A DNA stretch of 64,000 nucleotides from Bianquea renquensis (lineage in GTDB: Bacteria > Bacillota > Clostridia > Lachnospirales > Bianqueaceae): contig NZ_JACRSQ010000002.1 of the NCBI RefSeq assembly GCF_014384895.1, forward strand, positions 186,001 to 250,000, in the 5' to 3' direction. The stretch's first letter is position 1. The number at the start of each line of letters is the position of its first letter. A program made the position numbers and the translations under genes. The notes under the pieces were generated by a model. That model saw only the letters and a list, made by a program, of their open reading frames with translations, did not search any database and had not been told where the DNA came from. This document shows, one piece after another, positions 54,542-63,485 of the stretch.

Positions 54542-55646
54542 GTGCTAGAGTTTGATGAGTACAAATTAGAGCTAGAAAAATATAAAGGCGCGGTAGAAGA
54601 ACTGGGTGAGTCACTTTAACCTGGCTGCGCTGCGGTTAAAAGTAGAAGAATTGGACTTAAAGGCATCGGAACCGGATTTCTGGAGCGATCCGGCGAAGAG
54701 CCAAAAGATTTTGCAGGAAGCCAGCGTTTATAAGAATAAGCTTCAAGGATACGAGGAAATGATGAGGGCTTATGAGGACGCGCAGGTCATGCTGGAGATG
54801 GCGGTGGAGGAAGATGATGCCTCAATGGAACCGGAGATCCGGCAGCAGATCGACGAGTTTATCCGCTGCTATGAGCAGCTTCGGATTCGCACTCTGCTTT
54901 CAGGGGAGTTTGACGCGGGCAATGCAATCATAACCCTTCACGCTGGCGCTGGTGGCACAGAGGCCTGCGATTGGAATGAGATGCTTTTTCGGATGTATAC
55001 CCGCTGGGCGGAGAAAAAGGGGTATAAGGTTGAGATCTTGGACTATCTGGACGGAGAGGAAGCGGGCTGTAAATCAGTGACCATGCAGATTTCAGGGGAG
55101 AATGCTTTTGGCTATCTCAAGTCTGAGAAGGGAGTTCACCGGCTTGTCCGTATTTCACCCTTTGATTCGTCGGGACGCCGTCACACGTCCTTTGCATCCT
55201 GCGACGTAATGCCGGAACTCAGCGATGATATCGAAGTGGAGATCAATATGGATGATCTGCGCATTGACACGTATCGCTCAAGTGGGGCTGGCGGCCAGCA
55301 CGTCAATAAGACGGATTCGGCCATCCGAATCACCCATCTGCCCACGGGAATCGTGGTCCAGTGTCAGAACGAACGGTCCCAATTCCAGAACAAAGATAAG
55401 GCTATGATGATGCTCAAGGCCAAGCTATATGAGGTTGAGCGGGAAAAACAGATGGAGAAACTTTCCGATATCCGAGGCGAGGTCAAGGAGATCGGCTGGG
55501 GCAGTCAGATTCGATCCTATGTATTCCATCCGTACAGCATGGTGAAGGATCACCGGACCAACGAGGAAACGGGAAACATTCAGGCGGTTATGGACGGGGA
55601 TCTGGACGCGTTCATGAACGCGTATCTCGTGTGGCTGAGCAAATAA
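54542..55646 (+). CDS. prfB: Peptide chain release factor 2, with programmed +1 frameshift
   Basis: Reads UGA and UAA and releases finished proteins. It is encoded in two frames: GTG 54542 to CTT 54614-54616, where a TAA stop follows, then +1 into the frame starting with AAC 54618, ending at 55646; 367 residues in total. RF2 marks are the SPF tripeptide (RISPFDSSG) and the GGQ motif (SSGAGGQHVNKTDSAIR). The slip codon CTT is preceded by GGGTGAG, a Shine-Dalgarno-like stimulator 3 bases upstream. The recoding stop is TAA rather than the usual TGA. GTG follows GGAAAGG at a 9-bp distance. Confidence 0.92.
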
Positions 55647-55654
55647 TCAAAGAG

Positions 55655-55684
55655 GGCGAGGGGAGAAATCTCCACGCCTTTTTT
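55655..55684 (+). terminator. Terminator after prfB
   Basis: GGCG (55655-55658) with GGAGA pairs with TCTCC and CGCC (55675-55678), followed by six T. Confidence 0.85.
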
Positions 55685-55689
55685 AGACC

Positions 55690-55718
55690 TTGCTATTTAT
55701 TCCCCAAGCAGGTATAAT
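55690..55718 (+). promoter_or_regulatory. Promoter for the lipoprotein hydrolase
   Basis: TTGCTA (55690-55695) and TATAAT (55713-55718) are 17 bp apart, directly after the prfB terminator. Confidence 0.72.
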
Positions 55719-55755
55719 AAACGGTAGACTGGAGTGGACAGAAAGGATGTTCGAT

Positions 55756-57177
55756 ATGAGAAAATTGGCGAAACGAAGTGTTGCGTCAGCAGTAGTTTTG
55801 CTGCTTGCCGTTCTTGCAACCGCTTGCGGCAGAGTTGCTGTAGGCGGCGTTGCCGTCAGCCAGATGACGGAGGATCAGAAGGCGCAGGCGAAGCAGAATT
55901 TCGAGCAGGCGACGGGGGTTATGATGGACGGGACGTACAATGACCTACAGACTATGACGCCGGTTACGCTGAAGAAGGAAGATATGATCGATTTAAGCCC
56001 TCAGTGGGAGGAATATGAAAGCTATGTTGCGGAGTATGGTCCCCTGACGAAGGCTAAGTTTGAAGAGGCCTACGTATATGGCACCGACTGGGTCACCACA
56101 GGCCGGCTGACCTTCGAAAATGGAGTCAGAGAGTTGAGCATCAAATTCAACAAAAAAGGGCAATTGCTGGATTTGTTCTTCTATACGCCGGCGGATATAG
56201 ATGAAGAAACGTACACACTTCCGGAGTCTGTCGAAGAGTTCGATATCGTTTTGGGGGAGGATTCCCAATACCCAATCGACGGAAAGCTGACGGTTCCCAA
56301 AAATGCCGGGGACATGGAAAGCCTAGCGGGCGTCGTCCTGGTTGGCGGCGTTGGCGCCAACGACATGGATATGTCAGGGGGCAACACGAAAGCCTATCGG
56401 GATATCGCCTGGGGACTGGCGGAGAGAGGAATCGCGGTACTTCGATTTAACAAGCGAGTTAACCAGTATCCGGAAGCGTGGGACCTGGAAAACCCCATTG
56501 CGGAAAATTTGACGGTGGATTTCGAGATCGTGGAGGATGCTGTCAAAGCGTCGGAGTATCTGAAGGGACTCCCATATGTCGATGCGGATCAGGTGTATCT
56601 GTTGGGGCATACTACGGGAGGAATCTTGGCACCCAGGATTGACCAGGCTGGCGGAGATTTTGCGGGATATATTATGTTGGCAACCACGTCAAGACCGTGG
56701 TATCAGGCTGCCTACGATCAGATCTTGAACTATGGCCTGGCGGGCCTGACGGACGACCAGCTTCAGATTATGATCAGCATGAAGAGCGATGAGAAGAAGC
56801 GGATTGAGAAGAAATTGGATACCATGGATGAGGAAGAGTTGCTGGAGGACAATCTTCTCGGAATGCCGGCCATCTACTGGAAAGATATGAATTCCATGGA
56901 CTATACGCAGATGCTGATTGATGAGCAAAAACCTGTCTTATTCCTTCAGGGGGAGGAAGACTATCAGATCATTGCGGAGGTGGACTTTGAGCAATGGAAA
57001 GAAGTCATGAAGGACTGTGATTTCGCGCAGTTCAAGAGCTATCCGGAGTTAAATCATTTGTTTGTCAAGTCGGAGGGATGCTATAAAGGCAGTGCGAAGG
57101 AATATGATATTCCCAATCATGTCCCAGAGGAGGTCATGTCGGACATCGCCGCGTTTATTGAGGAAAATGGAAAATAA
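55756..57177 (+). CDS. Lipoprotein alpha/beta hydrolase with N-terminal DUF3887-like domain
   Basis: About 473 residues. The N-terminus is a lipoprotein signal: basic MRKLAKR, a hydrophobic core and LATAC with Cys24 as lipidation site. Residues about 35-145 resemble the DUF3887 domain often fused to such hydrolases. The rest is an alpha/beta hydrolase with VVLVGGVGANDMDMSGGN (oxyanion region), an acid in LFLQGEEDYQI and the His of LNHLFV. The nucleophile elbow reads GHTTGG (284-289), with Thr where Ser is expected. ATG 55756 is preferred because AGAAAGGA is 9 bp upstream and it starts the signal peptide; ATG 55747 is in frame but too close. Confidence 0.82.
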   Translation: MRKLAKRSVASAVVLLLAVLATACGRVAVGGVAVSQMTEDQKAQAKQNFEQATGVMMDGTYNDLQTMTPVTLKKEDMIDLSPQWEEYESYVAEYGPLTKAKFEEAYVYGTDWVTTGRLTFENGVRELSIKFNKKGQLLDLFFYTPADIDEETYTLPESVEEFDIVLGEDSQYPIDGKLTVPKNAGDMESLAGVVLVGGVGANDMDMSGGNTKAYRDIAWGLAERGIAVLRFNKRVNQYPEAWDLENPIAENLTVDFEIVEDAVKASEYLKGLPYVDADQVYLLGHTTGGILAPRIDQAGGDFAGYIMLATTSRPWYQAAYDQILNYGLAGLTDDQLQIMISMKSDEKKRIEKKLDTMDEEELLEDNLLGMPAIYWKDMNSMDYTQMLIDEQKPVLFLQGEEDYQIIAEVDFEQWKEVMKDCDFAQFKSYPELNHLFVKSEGCYKGSAKEYDIPNHVPEEVMSDIAAFIEENGK

Positions 57178-57206
57178 ACCGAAAGATCGGAGGAGGAGAG
57201 GCGGCT

Positions 57207-60200
57207 GTGGATACGCCATCATTTGCCCATTTACATGTGCACACGGAATACAGCCTGCTGGATGGGTCGTCTAAGATTAAAGAGCTGGTGCATTACGCGA
57301 AGGAATTAGGGATGGACAGTTTGGCCATCACGGATCACGGCGTTATGTACGGTGTCATTGATTTCTATAAGGCTTGCCGCGACGAAGGAATTCACCCAGT
57401 TATTGGCTGCGAGGTCTATGTGGCAGAGAAGAGCCGCTTTCAGAAGGAGGGGCGTTCCGATGCGGAGTACTACCATCTCGTACTGCTGGCGGAGACGCAG
57501 GCAGGCTATCAGAATCTGATCAAGCTTGTCTCTCTGGGATTTACAGAGGGGTTTTACTACAAGCCGAGGGTGGATCTGGAACTTTTACGGGAATACCATG
57601 AAGGGCTGATCGCTCTCAGCGCTTGTCTGGCAGGCGTCGTGGCTCGACCTCTGTTGGATGTGTCCTACGAGAAAGCGAAAGAGACAGCCTTGCTCTATCA
57701 GGAAATTTTTGGAGAGGGCAATTTCTTCTTGGAGCTGCAGGATCATGGCATAGCGGACCAGACCACGGTAAATCAGGGATTGATCCGTATGAGCCAGGAG
57801 ACGGGGATTGGCCTGGTTGCCACCAATGACGTCCACTATACCTATGAGGAGGACCGCCCAGCCCACGATATCCTATTATGCATACAGACGAATAAAAAAG
57901 TGGATGATGCAGACCGCATGCGGTATGAGGGCGGTTTCTACCTAAAATCGCCGGAGGAAATGGCGCAGCTATTTCCCTATGCGAAGGAGGCATTGCTCAA
58001 TACCGAGGCGATTGCAAAGCGCTGTCAGGTGGAGTTTACCTTCCACGAATTAAAGCTGCCAGCCTACGACGTGCCATCGGAATTTACCCCGGAGGAATAT
58101 CTGCGCCATCTGTGTGAGAAGGGGCTGAAGGAACGGTATCCCCAGGAAACACCGGAGATCCGCCAGCGGCTGGAGTATGAGCTGAACACCATTATCAGTA
58201 TGGGGTATGTGGACTATTTTCTGATCGTCTGGGATTTTATTAATTTTGCAAGGACCCATGGCATTATGGTAGGCCCGGGGCGAGGCTCCGGCGCAGGTAG
58301 CATCGTAGCGTATTGCCTGCACATCACCAATATCAATCCGCTGAGCTATCAGCTGATTTTCGAGCGCTTCCTCAACCCGGAGCGGATCAGTATGCCGGAC
58401 ATCGATGTGGATTTCTGCTACCGGCGCCGTCAAGAAGTGATTGACTATGTGGTGGAGAAATACGGGGAAGACCGGGTTGCGCAGATCATCACCTTCGGCA
58501 CCATGGCGGCCCGGCTAGTCATCCGGGACGTGGGCCGCGCATTGGATATGACCTACGCGGAGGTGGACAAGATTGCGAAGATGATTCCCTTTGCACTTGG
58601 AATGACCATCGACAAGGCGCTAACCATGAATCCGGAGTTGGCCTCGGCGTATGAGTCCGATGAGAAGATTCGATATCTCATTGACATGTCGAAACGGCTG
58701 GAAGGTCTCCCGCGCCATTCATCAACCCACGCGGCAGGCGTTGTGATCTCAAAAGCGCCTGTGGTGGAGTATGTGCCCGTCAGCGCCAACGATGGCGTCG
58801 TCACAACCCAGTTTACCATGAACACGCTGGAAGAGCTGGGCCTGCTCAAGATGGATTTTCTCGGCCTTCGGACCTTGACAGTGATTCAGGATGCCATCGA
58901 TATGGTCAAAGAGACGGAGCAGATAACCATCGACGTGGATACCATGCCCATGGACGATGAAGCAGTCTATCAGATGATCTCTGCCGGCAAAACCGACGGT
59001 GTGTTTCAGCTTGAAAGCGCGGGTATGACGGCGTTCATGCGGGAGTTAAAACCAGAGAATCTGGAGGATATCATCGCGGGGATCTCCCTGTATCGCCCTG
59101 GTCCCATGGAATTCATTCCGAAATATGTGAAGGGAAAGCGGGAGTCCTCCTCGATCCAGTATACGGCTCCCCAGCTGGAGCCCATATTGAAGACAACCTA
59201 TGGCTGTATCGTCTATCAAGAACAGGTGATGCAGATCGTGCGAGATTTGGCGGGGTATACCATGGGGCGAAGCGATCTAGTGCGGCGGGCTATGTCCAAG
59301 AAAAAAGCCGATGTGATGGCAAAAGAACGCCAGAATTTTGTCTTCGGAAATGAGGAGGAGGGCATACCCGGCTGTATCGCCAACGGGATTCCCCAGCAGG
59401 TGGCGGAGACAATTTTTGATGAGATGACGGACTTTGCCAAATATGCCTTCAACAAATCCCATGCGGCTGCTTACGCCGTCGTGGCGTATCAAACCGCATG
59501 GCTGAAATATCACTACCCGGTGGAGTTCATGGCGGCCTTGCTGACCTCCGTCATCGATCATTCTGGCAAGGTATCCGCTTACATCCAGAGCTGTCGGGCT
59601 ATGGAGATTGCCATTTTGCCACCGGATATCAATGAGGGATACAGTGGATTTTCCGTATCGTGCAAAGATGGCGTGAAGGCGATCCGGTATGGTTTGTCAT
59701 CGGTCAAGAATGTTGGGCATTCCCTGATTGACAGTATGGTGGAAGAGCGGAAAAAGAATGGACCCTTCCGCAGCCTAATGGACTTTTGCCAACGGATGCA
59801 GGATTTTGAGCTGAATAAGCGGGCGCTGGAGAATCTCATCAAGGCGGGGGCATTTGATTCCCTGGGGGGATTCCGTAGCCAATATATTCAGATCTACCAA
59901 ACAGTCATGGCTGGAGCGGCGCAGTGGAAAAAAGCGCAGATCAGTGGCCAGATCGATCTATTTGGATTGGAGATGCCGGAAGGAAAATCGGAGCAGGAGG
60001 AGAGAGATCCGCTGCCGGACATGCAGGAATTTCCAGATTCCCTGAAGCTTTCCTACGAGAAAGAAGTTTTAGGGCTGTACTTGACGGGGCATCCTTTAGC
60101 GGAGGTGGAGGACAGCTGGCGCGCAAACGTAACGAATTTTGCATCGGATTTTAAGCTCCAGGAGACTGTGGATGGGGAGGAGCTGACCTTTGATGAAGAA

Positions 60201-60794
60201 ACTTCCACCGCGCTGGTGGACGGCCAGGAGGTTGTGATTGGCGGAATTATCATGGGAAAAACCGTCAAGGCTACGAAGAATAATAAGATGATGGCGTTTA
60301 TCTCCCTAGAAGATCTGTACGGGACAGTGGAGGTTCTGGTCTTTCCCAACGACTACGAACAGTATAGGACCTTTCTGGAGGAAGACCAGAAGATCTATGT
60401 CCGAGGGCGAGTCAGCGTATCGGAAGAGGAGGATTCCAAACTAATCTGCCAGCAGATTGTTCCTTTCGGACAGGAAGAGGGATTGGGGCATAGGCATCCA
60501 CGGAGAAGGCAGCAGGCGGAGGAAGCTCCCAAGAATCCTCTGCTCTGGCTCCGCTTTGCTACAGAACAGGACTGGCTGCAAAAACAGACTCTGGTGTGCC
60601 AGATTTTGGAGGAATTTCCTGGACCGGTACCGGTGCGGATTTATCTGCAAACGGAGAAAAAGAAAATGCAGGCGCGATTTGGCGTCTCACAGAGTTTTCG
60701 GCTGCTGCAAAGTCTTCGGGGTGCGCTTGGCGAATCAAATGTAGCATTGACAGAGTCGAAGGGGGAGCGGAAAGATTTTGTGCAGAGCTATTGA
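57207..60794 (+). CDS. dnaE: DNA polymerase III alpha subunit (DnaE type)
   Basis: Replicative polymerase. The 1195-residue protein starts with a PHP domain (FAHLHVHTEYSLLDGSSKI), followed by the C-family polymerase core: GPGRGSGAGSIVAYCL near 353-368 and the catalytic aspartates in PDIDVDF near 398-404, the KKKADVM region near 698, a helix-hairpin-helix segment and an OB-fold near 1010-1090 (VIGGIIMGKTVKATKNNKMM). There is no inserted exonuclease domain, so it is DnaE rather than PolC. The start is GTG 57207 behind GGAGGAGG. Its stop codon overlaps the -35 of the pfkA promoter. Confidence 0.96.
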   Translation: MDTPSFAHLHVHTEYSLLDGSSKIKELVHYAKELGMDSLAITDHGVMYGVIDFYKACRDEGIHPVIGCEVYVAEKSRFQKEGRSDAEYYHLVLLAETQAGYQNLIKLVSLGFTEGFYYKPRVDLELLREYHEGLIALSACLAGVVARPLLDVSYEKAKETALLYQEIFGEGNFFLELQDHGIADQTTVNQGLIRMSQETGIGLVATNDVHYTYEEDRPAHDILLCIQTNKKVDDADRMRYEGGFYLKSPEEMAQLFPYAKEALLNTEAIAKRCQVEFTFHELKLPAYDVPSEFTPEEYLRHLCEKGLKERYPQETPEIRQRLEYELNTIISMGYVDYFLIVWDFINFARTHGIMVGPGRGSGAGSIVAYCLHITNINPLSYQLIFERFLNPERISMPDIDVDFCYRRRQEVIDYVVEKYGEDRVAQIITFGTMAARLVIRDVGRALDMTYAEVDKIAKMIPFALGMTIDKALTMNPELASAYESDEKIRYLIDMSKRLEGLPRHSSTHAAGVVISKAPVVEYVPVSANDGVVTTQFTMNTLEELGLLKMDFLGLRTLTVIQDAIDMVKETEQITIDVDTMPMDDEAVYQMISAGKTDGVFQLESAGMTAFMRELKPENLEDIIAGISLYRPGPMEFIPKYVKGKRESSSIQYTAPQLEPILKTTYGCIVYQEQVMQIVRDLAGYTMGRSDLVRRAMSKKKADVMAKERQNFVFGNEEEGIPGCIANGIPQQVAETIFDEMTDFAKYAFNKSHAAAYAVVAYQTAWLKYHYPVEFMAALLTSVIDHSGKVSAYIQSCRAMEIAILPPDINEGYSGFSVSCKDGVKAIRYGLSSVKNVGHSLIDSMVEERKKNGPFRSLMDFCQRMQDFELNKRALENLIKAGAFDSLGGFRSQYIQIYQTVMAGAAQWKKAQISGQIDLFGLEMPEGKSEQEERDPLPDMQEFPDSLKLSYEKEVLGLYLTGHPLAEVEDSWRANVTNFASDFKLQETVDGEELTFDEETSTALVDGQEVVIGGIIMGKTVKATKNNKMMAFISLEDLYGTVEVLVFPNDYEQYRTFLEEDQKIYVRGRVSVSEEEDSKLICQQIVPFGQEEGLGHRHPRRRQQAEEAPKNPLLWLRFATEQDWLQKQTLVCQILEEFPGPVPVRIYLQTEKKKMQARFGVSQSFRLLQSLRGALGESNVALTESKGERKDFVQSY

Positions 60795-60819
60795 AATTTT
60801 TGGCCGTTTAGGGTACAAT
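60791..60819 (+). promoter_or_regulatory. Promoter for pfkA, -35 overlapping the dnaE stop
   Basis: TTGAAA (60791-60796) and TACAAT (60814-60819) are 17 bp apart. The TGA stop of dnaE (60792-60794) lies inside the -35 hexamer. Confidence 0.72.
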
Positions 60820-60865
60820 ATCACAGGAGTCTATTTTTTACGTGAGTTTAGGAGGAACATCTGAA

Positions 60866-61846
60866 ATGGATAAACAGATACGCACCATAGGAGTCTTGAC
60901 TAGCGGTGGCGACGCGCAGGGAATGAATGCATGCATTCGCGCCGTGACAAGGAGCGCGCTGAATAAAGGAATTCGTGTCATGGGTATCCGTAAGGGATAC
61001 AATGGCTTGCTGCGGGGAGACATTGTGGAGATGACAGCTGGAAGCGTCGCTGACATTATTCACAGAGGCGGTACGATCTTATACACGGCGCGATGCCCAG
61101 AATTTTTGGAGCCGGATAATCAAAAGCGCGCCTCCGAGATGTGTAAGGTTTTCGGGATTGATGGCCTTGTCGTCATCGGCGGGGACGGATCTTTCCGCGG
61201 AGCTAAGGATGTGTCCAAGTTTGGAATCAACGTGGTGGGAATTCCGGGAACGATTGATTTGGATATCGCGTGCACGGATTACACCATCGGATTCGACAGC
61301 GCTGTCAATGTTGTCATGGATGCCATCTCACGTTTGCGGGATACGTCTGCATCCCACGAGCGCTGTAGCGTTGTCGAAGTCATGGGCCGCCATTGCGGGG
61401 AGATCGCTCTGTGGGCAGGCCTGGCCACAGGCGCAGACGCCATTATGATCCCGGAAGACAAGGAGTCCGCCGATTTTGAGAGGGTGGTGCGGATTATCCT
61501 CGAGAATCGCGCGCGAGGGAAAAATCATAATATTATCATTGTATCCGAGGGCGTCGGTGGAAGCCAGGAGCTGGCAAAGAGGATTCACGAGGTGACGGGA
61601 ATCGATTCGCGGACCACGATTCTGGGGCATATACAGCGGGGAGGACGTCCCACGGCTTTGGATGTCAAGCATGCGTCTATGATGGGTGTATACGCGGTGG
61701 AGCTCTTAGCGAAGGGGGAGACGGATCGGGTGGTCGCCTATAAGAATGGACAATACGTAGATTATGATATTGACGAGGCGTTGGCCATGCATCGGGATGT
61801 CTCCATGGATATCTGGAAAGCCAATGTCGACATTTCAACGTATTGA
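60866..61846 (+). CDS. pfkA: 6-phosphofructokinase
   Basis: Glycolytic enzyme that phosphorylates fructose 6-phosphate. About 326 residues, normal for the family. Motifs: LTSGGDAQGMNACIRAV near 11-27, VIGGDGSFRGA near 101-111 (Gly after GGD indicates ATP rather than pyrophosphate use), GIPGTIDLDIACTDYTIGFD near 123-142, and EVMGRHCGEIALWAGL. It carries Gln in GGDAQG and Leu in TIDLD where many bacterial enzymes have Pro and Asn; I recall this pattern from clostridial relatives. ATG 60866 lies 10 bp after AGGAGG. Confidence 0.94.
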   Translation: MDKQIRTIGVLTSGGDAQGMNACIRAVTRSALNKGIRVMGIRKGYNGLLRGDIVEMTAGSVADIIHRGGTILYTARCPEFLEPDNQKRASEMCKVFGIDGLVVIGGDGSFRGAKDVSKFGINVVGIPGTIDLDIACTDYTIGFDSAVNVVMDAISRLRDTSASHERCSVVEVMGRHCGEIALWAGLATGADAIMIPEDKESADFERVVRIILENRARGKNHNIIIVSEGVGGSQELAKRIHEVTGIDSRTTILGHIQRGGRPTALDVKHASMMGVYAVELLAKGETDRVVAYKNGQYVDYDIDEALAMHRDVSMDIWKANVDISTY

Positions 61847-61899
61847 GATGCATATGGAAGATGAGACTGGAGAATCTAATGGGAAAGGAGGTTAAGTAC

Positions 61900-62058
61900 A
61901 TGGCAAAGTATGTATGTAGCGTATGCGGATACGTGTATGATCCGGAGATCGGGGATCCTGACAATGGAGTCGACGCCGGAACCGCGTGGGAGGATGTGCC
62001 TGAGGATTGGTGCTGCCCGCTGTGCGGAGTTGGAAAGGATAGCTTTGAGGAGGAATAA
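61900..62058 (+). CDS. Rubredoxin
   Basis: A 52-residue one-iron electron carrier with the two Cys pairs CSVCGYVYDP (6-15) and CCPLCGVGKD near residues 38-47. Rubredoxins pass electrons to flavodiiron proteins or rubrerythrin to remove oxygen or peroxide in anaerobes; the flavodoxin domain of a flavodiiron-like protein lies 1.4 kb away on the other strand. ATG 61900 follows AAAGGAGGT; longer in-frame starts upstream are not supported. Confidence 0.96.
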   Translation: MAKYVCSVCGYVYDPEIGDPDNGVDAGTAWEDVPEDWCCPLCGVGKDSFEEE

Positions 62059-62088
62059 GACTCAGGCTTATGGATATTTCCTGAGCAG

Positions 62089-62112
62089 ACCGCCGGCGTA
62101 ACCGGCGGTTTT
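62089..62112 (+). terminator. Terminator after rubredoxin
   Basis: ACCGCCGG (62089-62096) pairs perfectly with CCGGCGGT (62102-62109), followed by a short T-run. Confidence 0.88.
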
Positions 62113-62124
62113 GATTTACCTTAT

Positions 62125-62179
62125 TCCGCCGCGAGGCGGACGCACAATGGCTCTCTGTGCCGGAGCGTCACAGAGAGCC
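62125..62179. repeat. Two hairpins in the aroB leader
   Basis: TCCGCC-GCGA-GGCGGA (62125-62140) belongs to the same hairpin family as the elements at 51636-51705. A second hairpin has a perfect 11-bp stem, GGCTCTCTGTG (62149-62159) with CACAGAGAGCC (62169-62179) and a 9-base loop. There is no T-run after it, and the aroB ribosome binding site lies 37 bp further on, so an mRNA leader structure is more likely than a terminator. Confidence 0.7.
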
Positions 62180-62225
62180 ACCGCCGCATTCCTTCTCCAC
62201 AAATCGCTCCGGAATGGAGGACCCT

Positions 62226-63353
62226 ATGAAAGAATTATCCGTGGATGTAGTGGTGAGACCAAAAGAATATCGAATCGTTATCGAGGCGGGACTTTTGAAC
62301 AATCTGGCCTCGGAGCTAAAACGCAACCCGCTGGGAAAACGCTACGCCATCATAACAGATACCATCGTGAATCCTCTATACGCGGAGCCATTGTGCCGCA
62401 GTCTCCGGGAGGCCGGAATTCCGGCGCAGGTTTATGCATTTGCCCATGGAGAAGCCAGCAAAACTCGACAGACAAAGGAGTGGCTGGAGAATTCACTTTT
62501 GGATGACGGATTTGGCCGCGACAGTGCGATCTTAGCCGTTGGCGGAGGCGTTGTGGGGGATGTAGCGGGATTTGTGGCGGCCACCTACATGCGGGGGGTG
62601 CCCTTTGCCCAGGTGCCGACCACCACGCTGGCACAGGTGGATTCCAGTATTGGAGGAAAGACCGCAGTGGACGTGCCTCAGGGGAAAAATCTCATCGGCG
62701 CCTTTCACCACCCCGCGGTGGTCTATATGGACCCGCAGACCCTGATGAGCCTTGATGAGCGAAATTACTTCGGTGGCCTGGTGGAACTAGTGAAACATGG
62801 TTTTATCGCGGATGAAGAGTTTCTTGCCTTTTACCGGCAGCATCAGCAGACAATCGTAGCGCGCTCAGGGACGGAGTACGCCGACATGATGGAGGAGCTC
62901 ATGCTGCGGAATTGCCGTATAAAAAATGAGGTTGTTCGGCTGGACGAGCAGGAGACGAACCTGCGCAAGATCTTGAATTATGGCCATACTCTTGGACATG
63001 GAGTTGAGATCTTAAGCGACTTTTTGTTGAGCCATGGAGAATCCGTGGCGGTGGGAATCGGGTTTGCCGCGTATCTAGCTTGGCGACTTGGATTCTGCAC
63101 AAGGGAGACCATGGAAATCCAGATGGATGTGTTGGAAGGATTGGGTATGCCGTGCCGCATCCCGGACTCCATCACTGCGGAGCAGCTGATACGGGTCATG
63201 AGTATGGATAAGAAGGCGAAGGACGGGAAGGCGGAATTTGTGCTGCTGGAATCTGTGGGAAAAGTGAAGCGCGCCGCTGACGGAGATTGCGCGCAGAAAA
63301 TAGCACCGGATGTGGTGCGAGCCATGATCGACGAATATAAGAACATAGGCTAA
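62226..63353 (+). CDS. aroB: 3-dehydroquinate synthase
   Basis: Second step of the shikimate pathway: DAHP to 3-dehydroquinate, NAD- and metal-dependent. About 375 residues with GGGVVGDVAGFVAATYMRG near 104-122, PTTTLAQVDSSIGGKTAV near 129-146, GLVELVKHG near 181-189, and the metal ligand region NYGHTLGHGVE near 254-264. ATG 62226 follows GGAGGAC; upstream in-frame ATGs are less well placed. Transcribed alone, with a convergent gene after it. Confidence 0.95.
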   Translation: MKELSVDVVVRPKEYRIVIEAGLLNNLASELKRNPLGKRYAIITDTIVNPLYAEPLCRSLREAGIPAQVYAFAHGEASKTRQTKEWLENSLLDDGFGRDSAILAVGGGVVGDVAGFVAATYMRGVPFAQVPTTTLAQVDSSIGGKTAVDVPQGKNLIGAFHHPAVVYMDPQTLMSLDERNYFGGLVELVKHGFIADEEFLAFYRQHQQTIVARSGTEYADMMEELMLRNCRIKNEVVRLDEQETNLRKILNYGHTLGHGVEILSDFLLSHGESVAVGIGFAAYLAWRLGFCTRETMEIQMDVLEGLGMPCRIPDSITAEQLIRVMSMDKKAKDGKAEFVLLESVGKVKRAADGDCAQKIAPDVVRAMIDEYKNIG

Positions 63354-63383
63354 GCATCAAAAGAATATGGGCGAACCGCACAA

Positions 63384-63430
63384 AGAGGGGCTGGGAAAAA
63401 ATGAGAACTCATTTTTTTCACAGCCCCTCT
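63384..63430. terminator. Bidirectional terminator between aroB and the flavodoxin gene
   Basis: AGAGGGGCTG (63384-63393) pairs with CAGCCCCTCT (63421-63430), and the stem continues inward through A- and T-rich arms around AAC. The A-run/T-run arrangement lets it end transcription from both converging genes. Confidence 0.85.
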
Positions 63431-63485
63431 ATCCTATGAAAGTCCAAAGCACGGAGCAATGGGATTTCCTTTAAGCGAAGAGATC

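Noticed and set aside
60866..61846. PfkA as a pyrophosphate-dependent or inactive enzyme because of GGDAQG and TIDLD
   Set aside because: The ATP-type Gly in GGDGS and both active-site aspartates are present, and I recall the same substitutions in clostridial relatives, so it is probably a normal subfamily.
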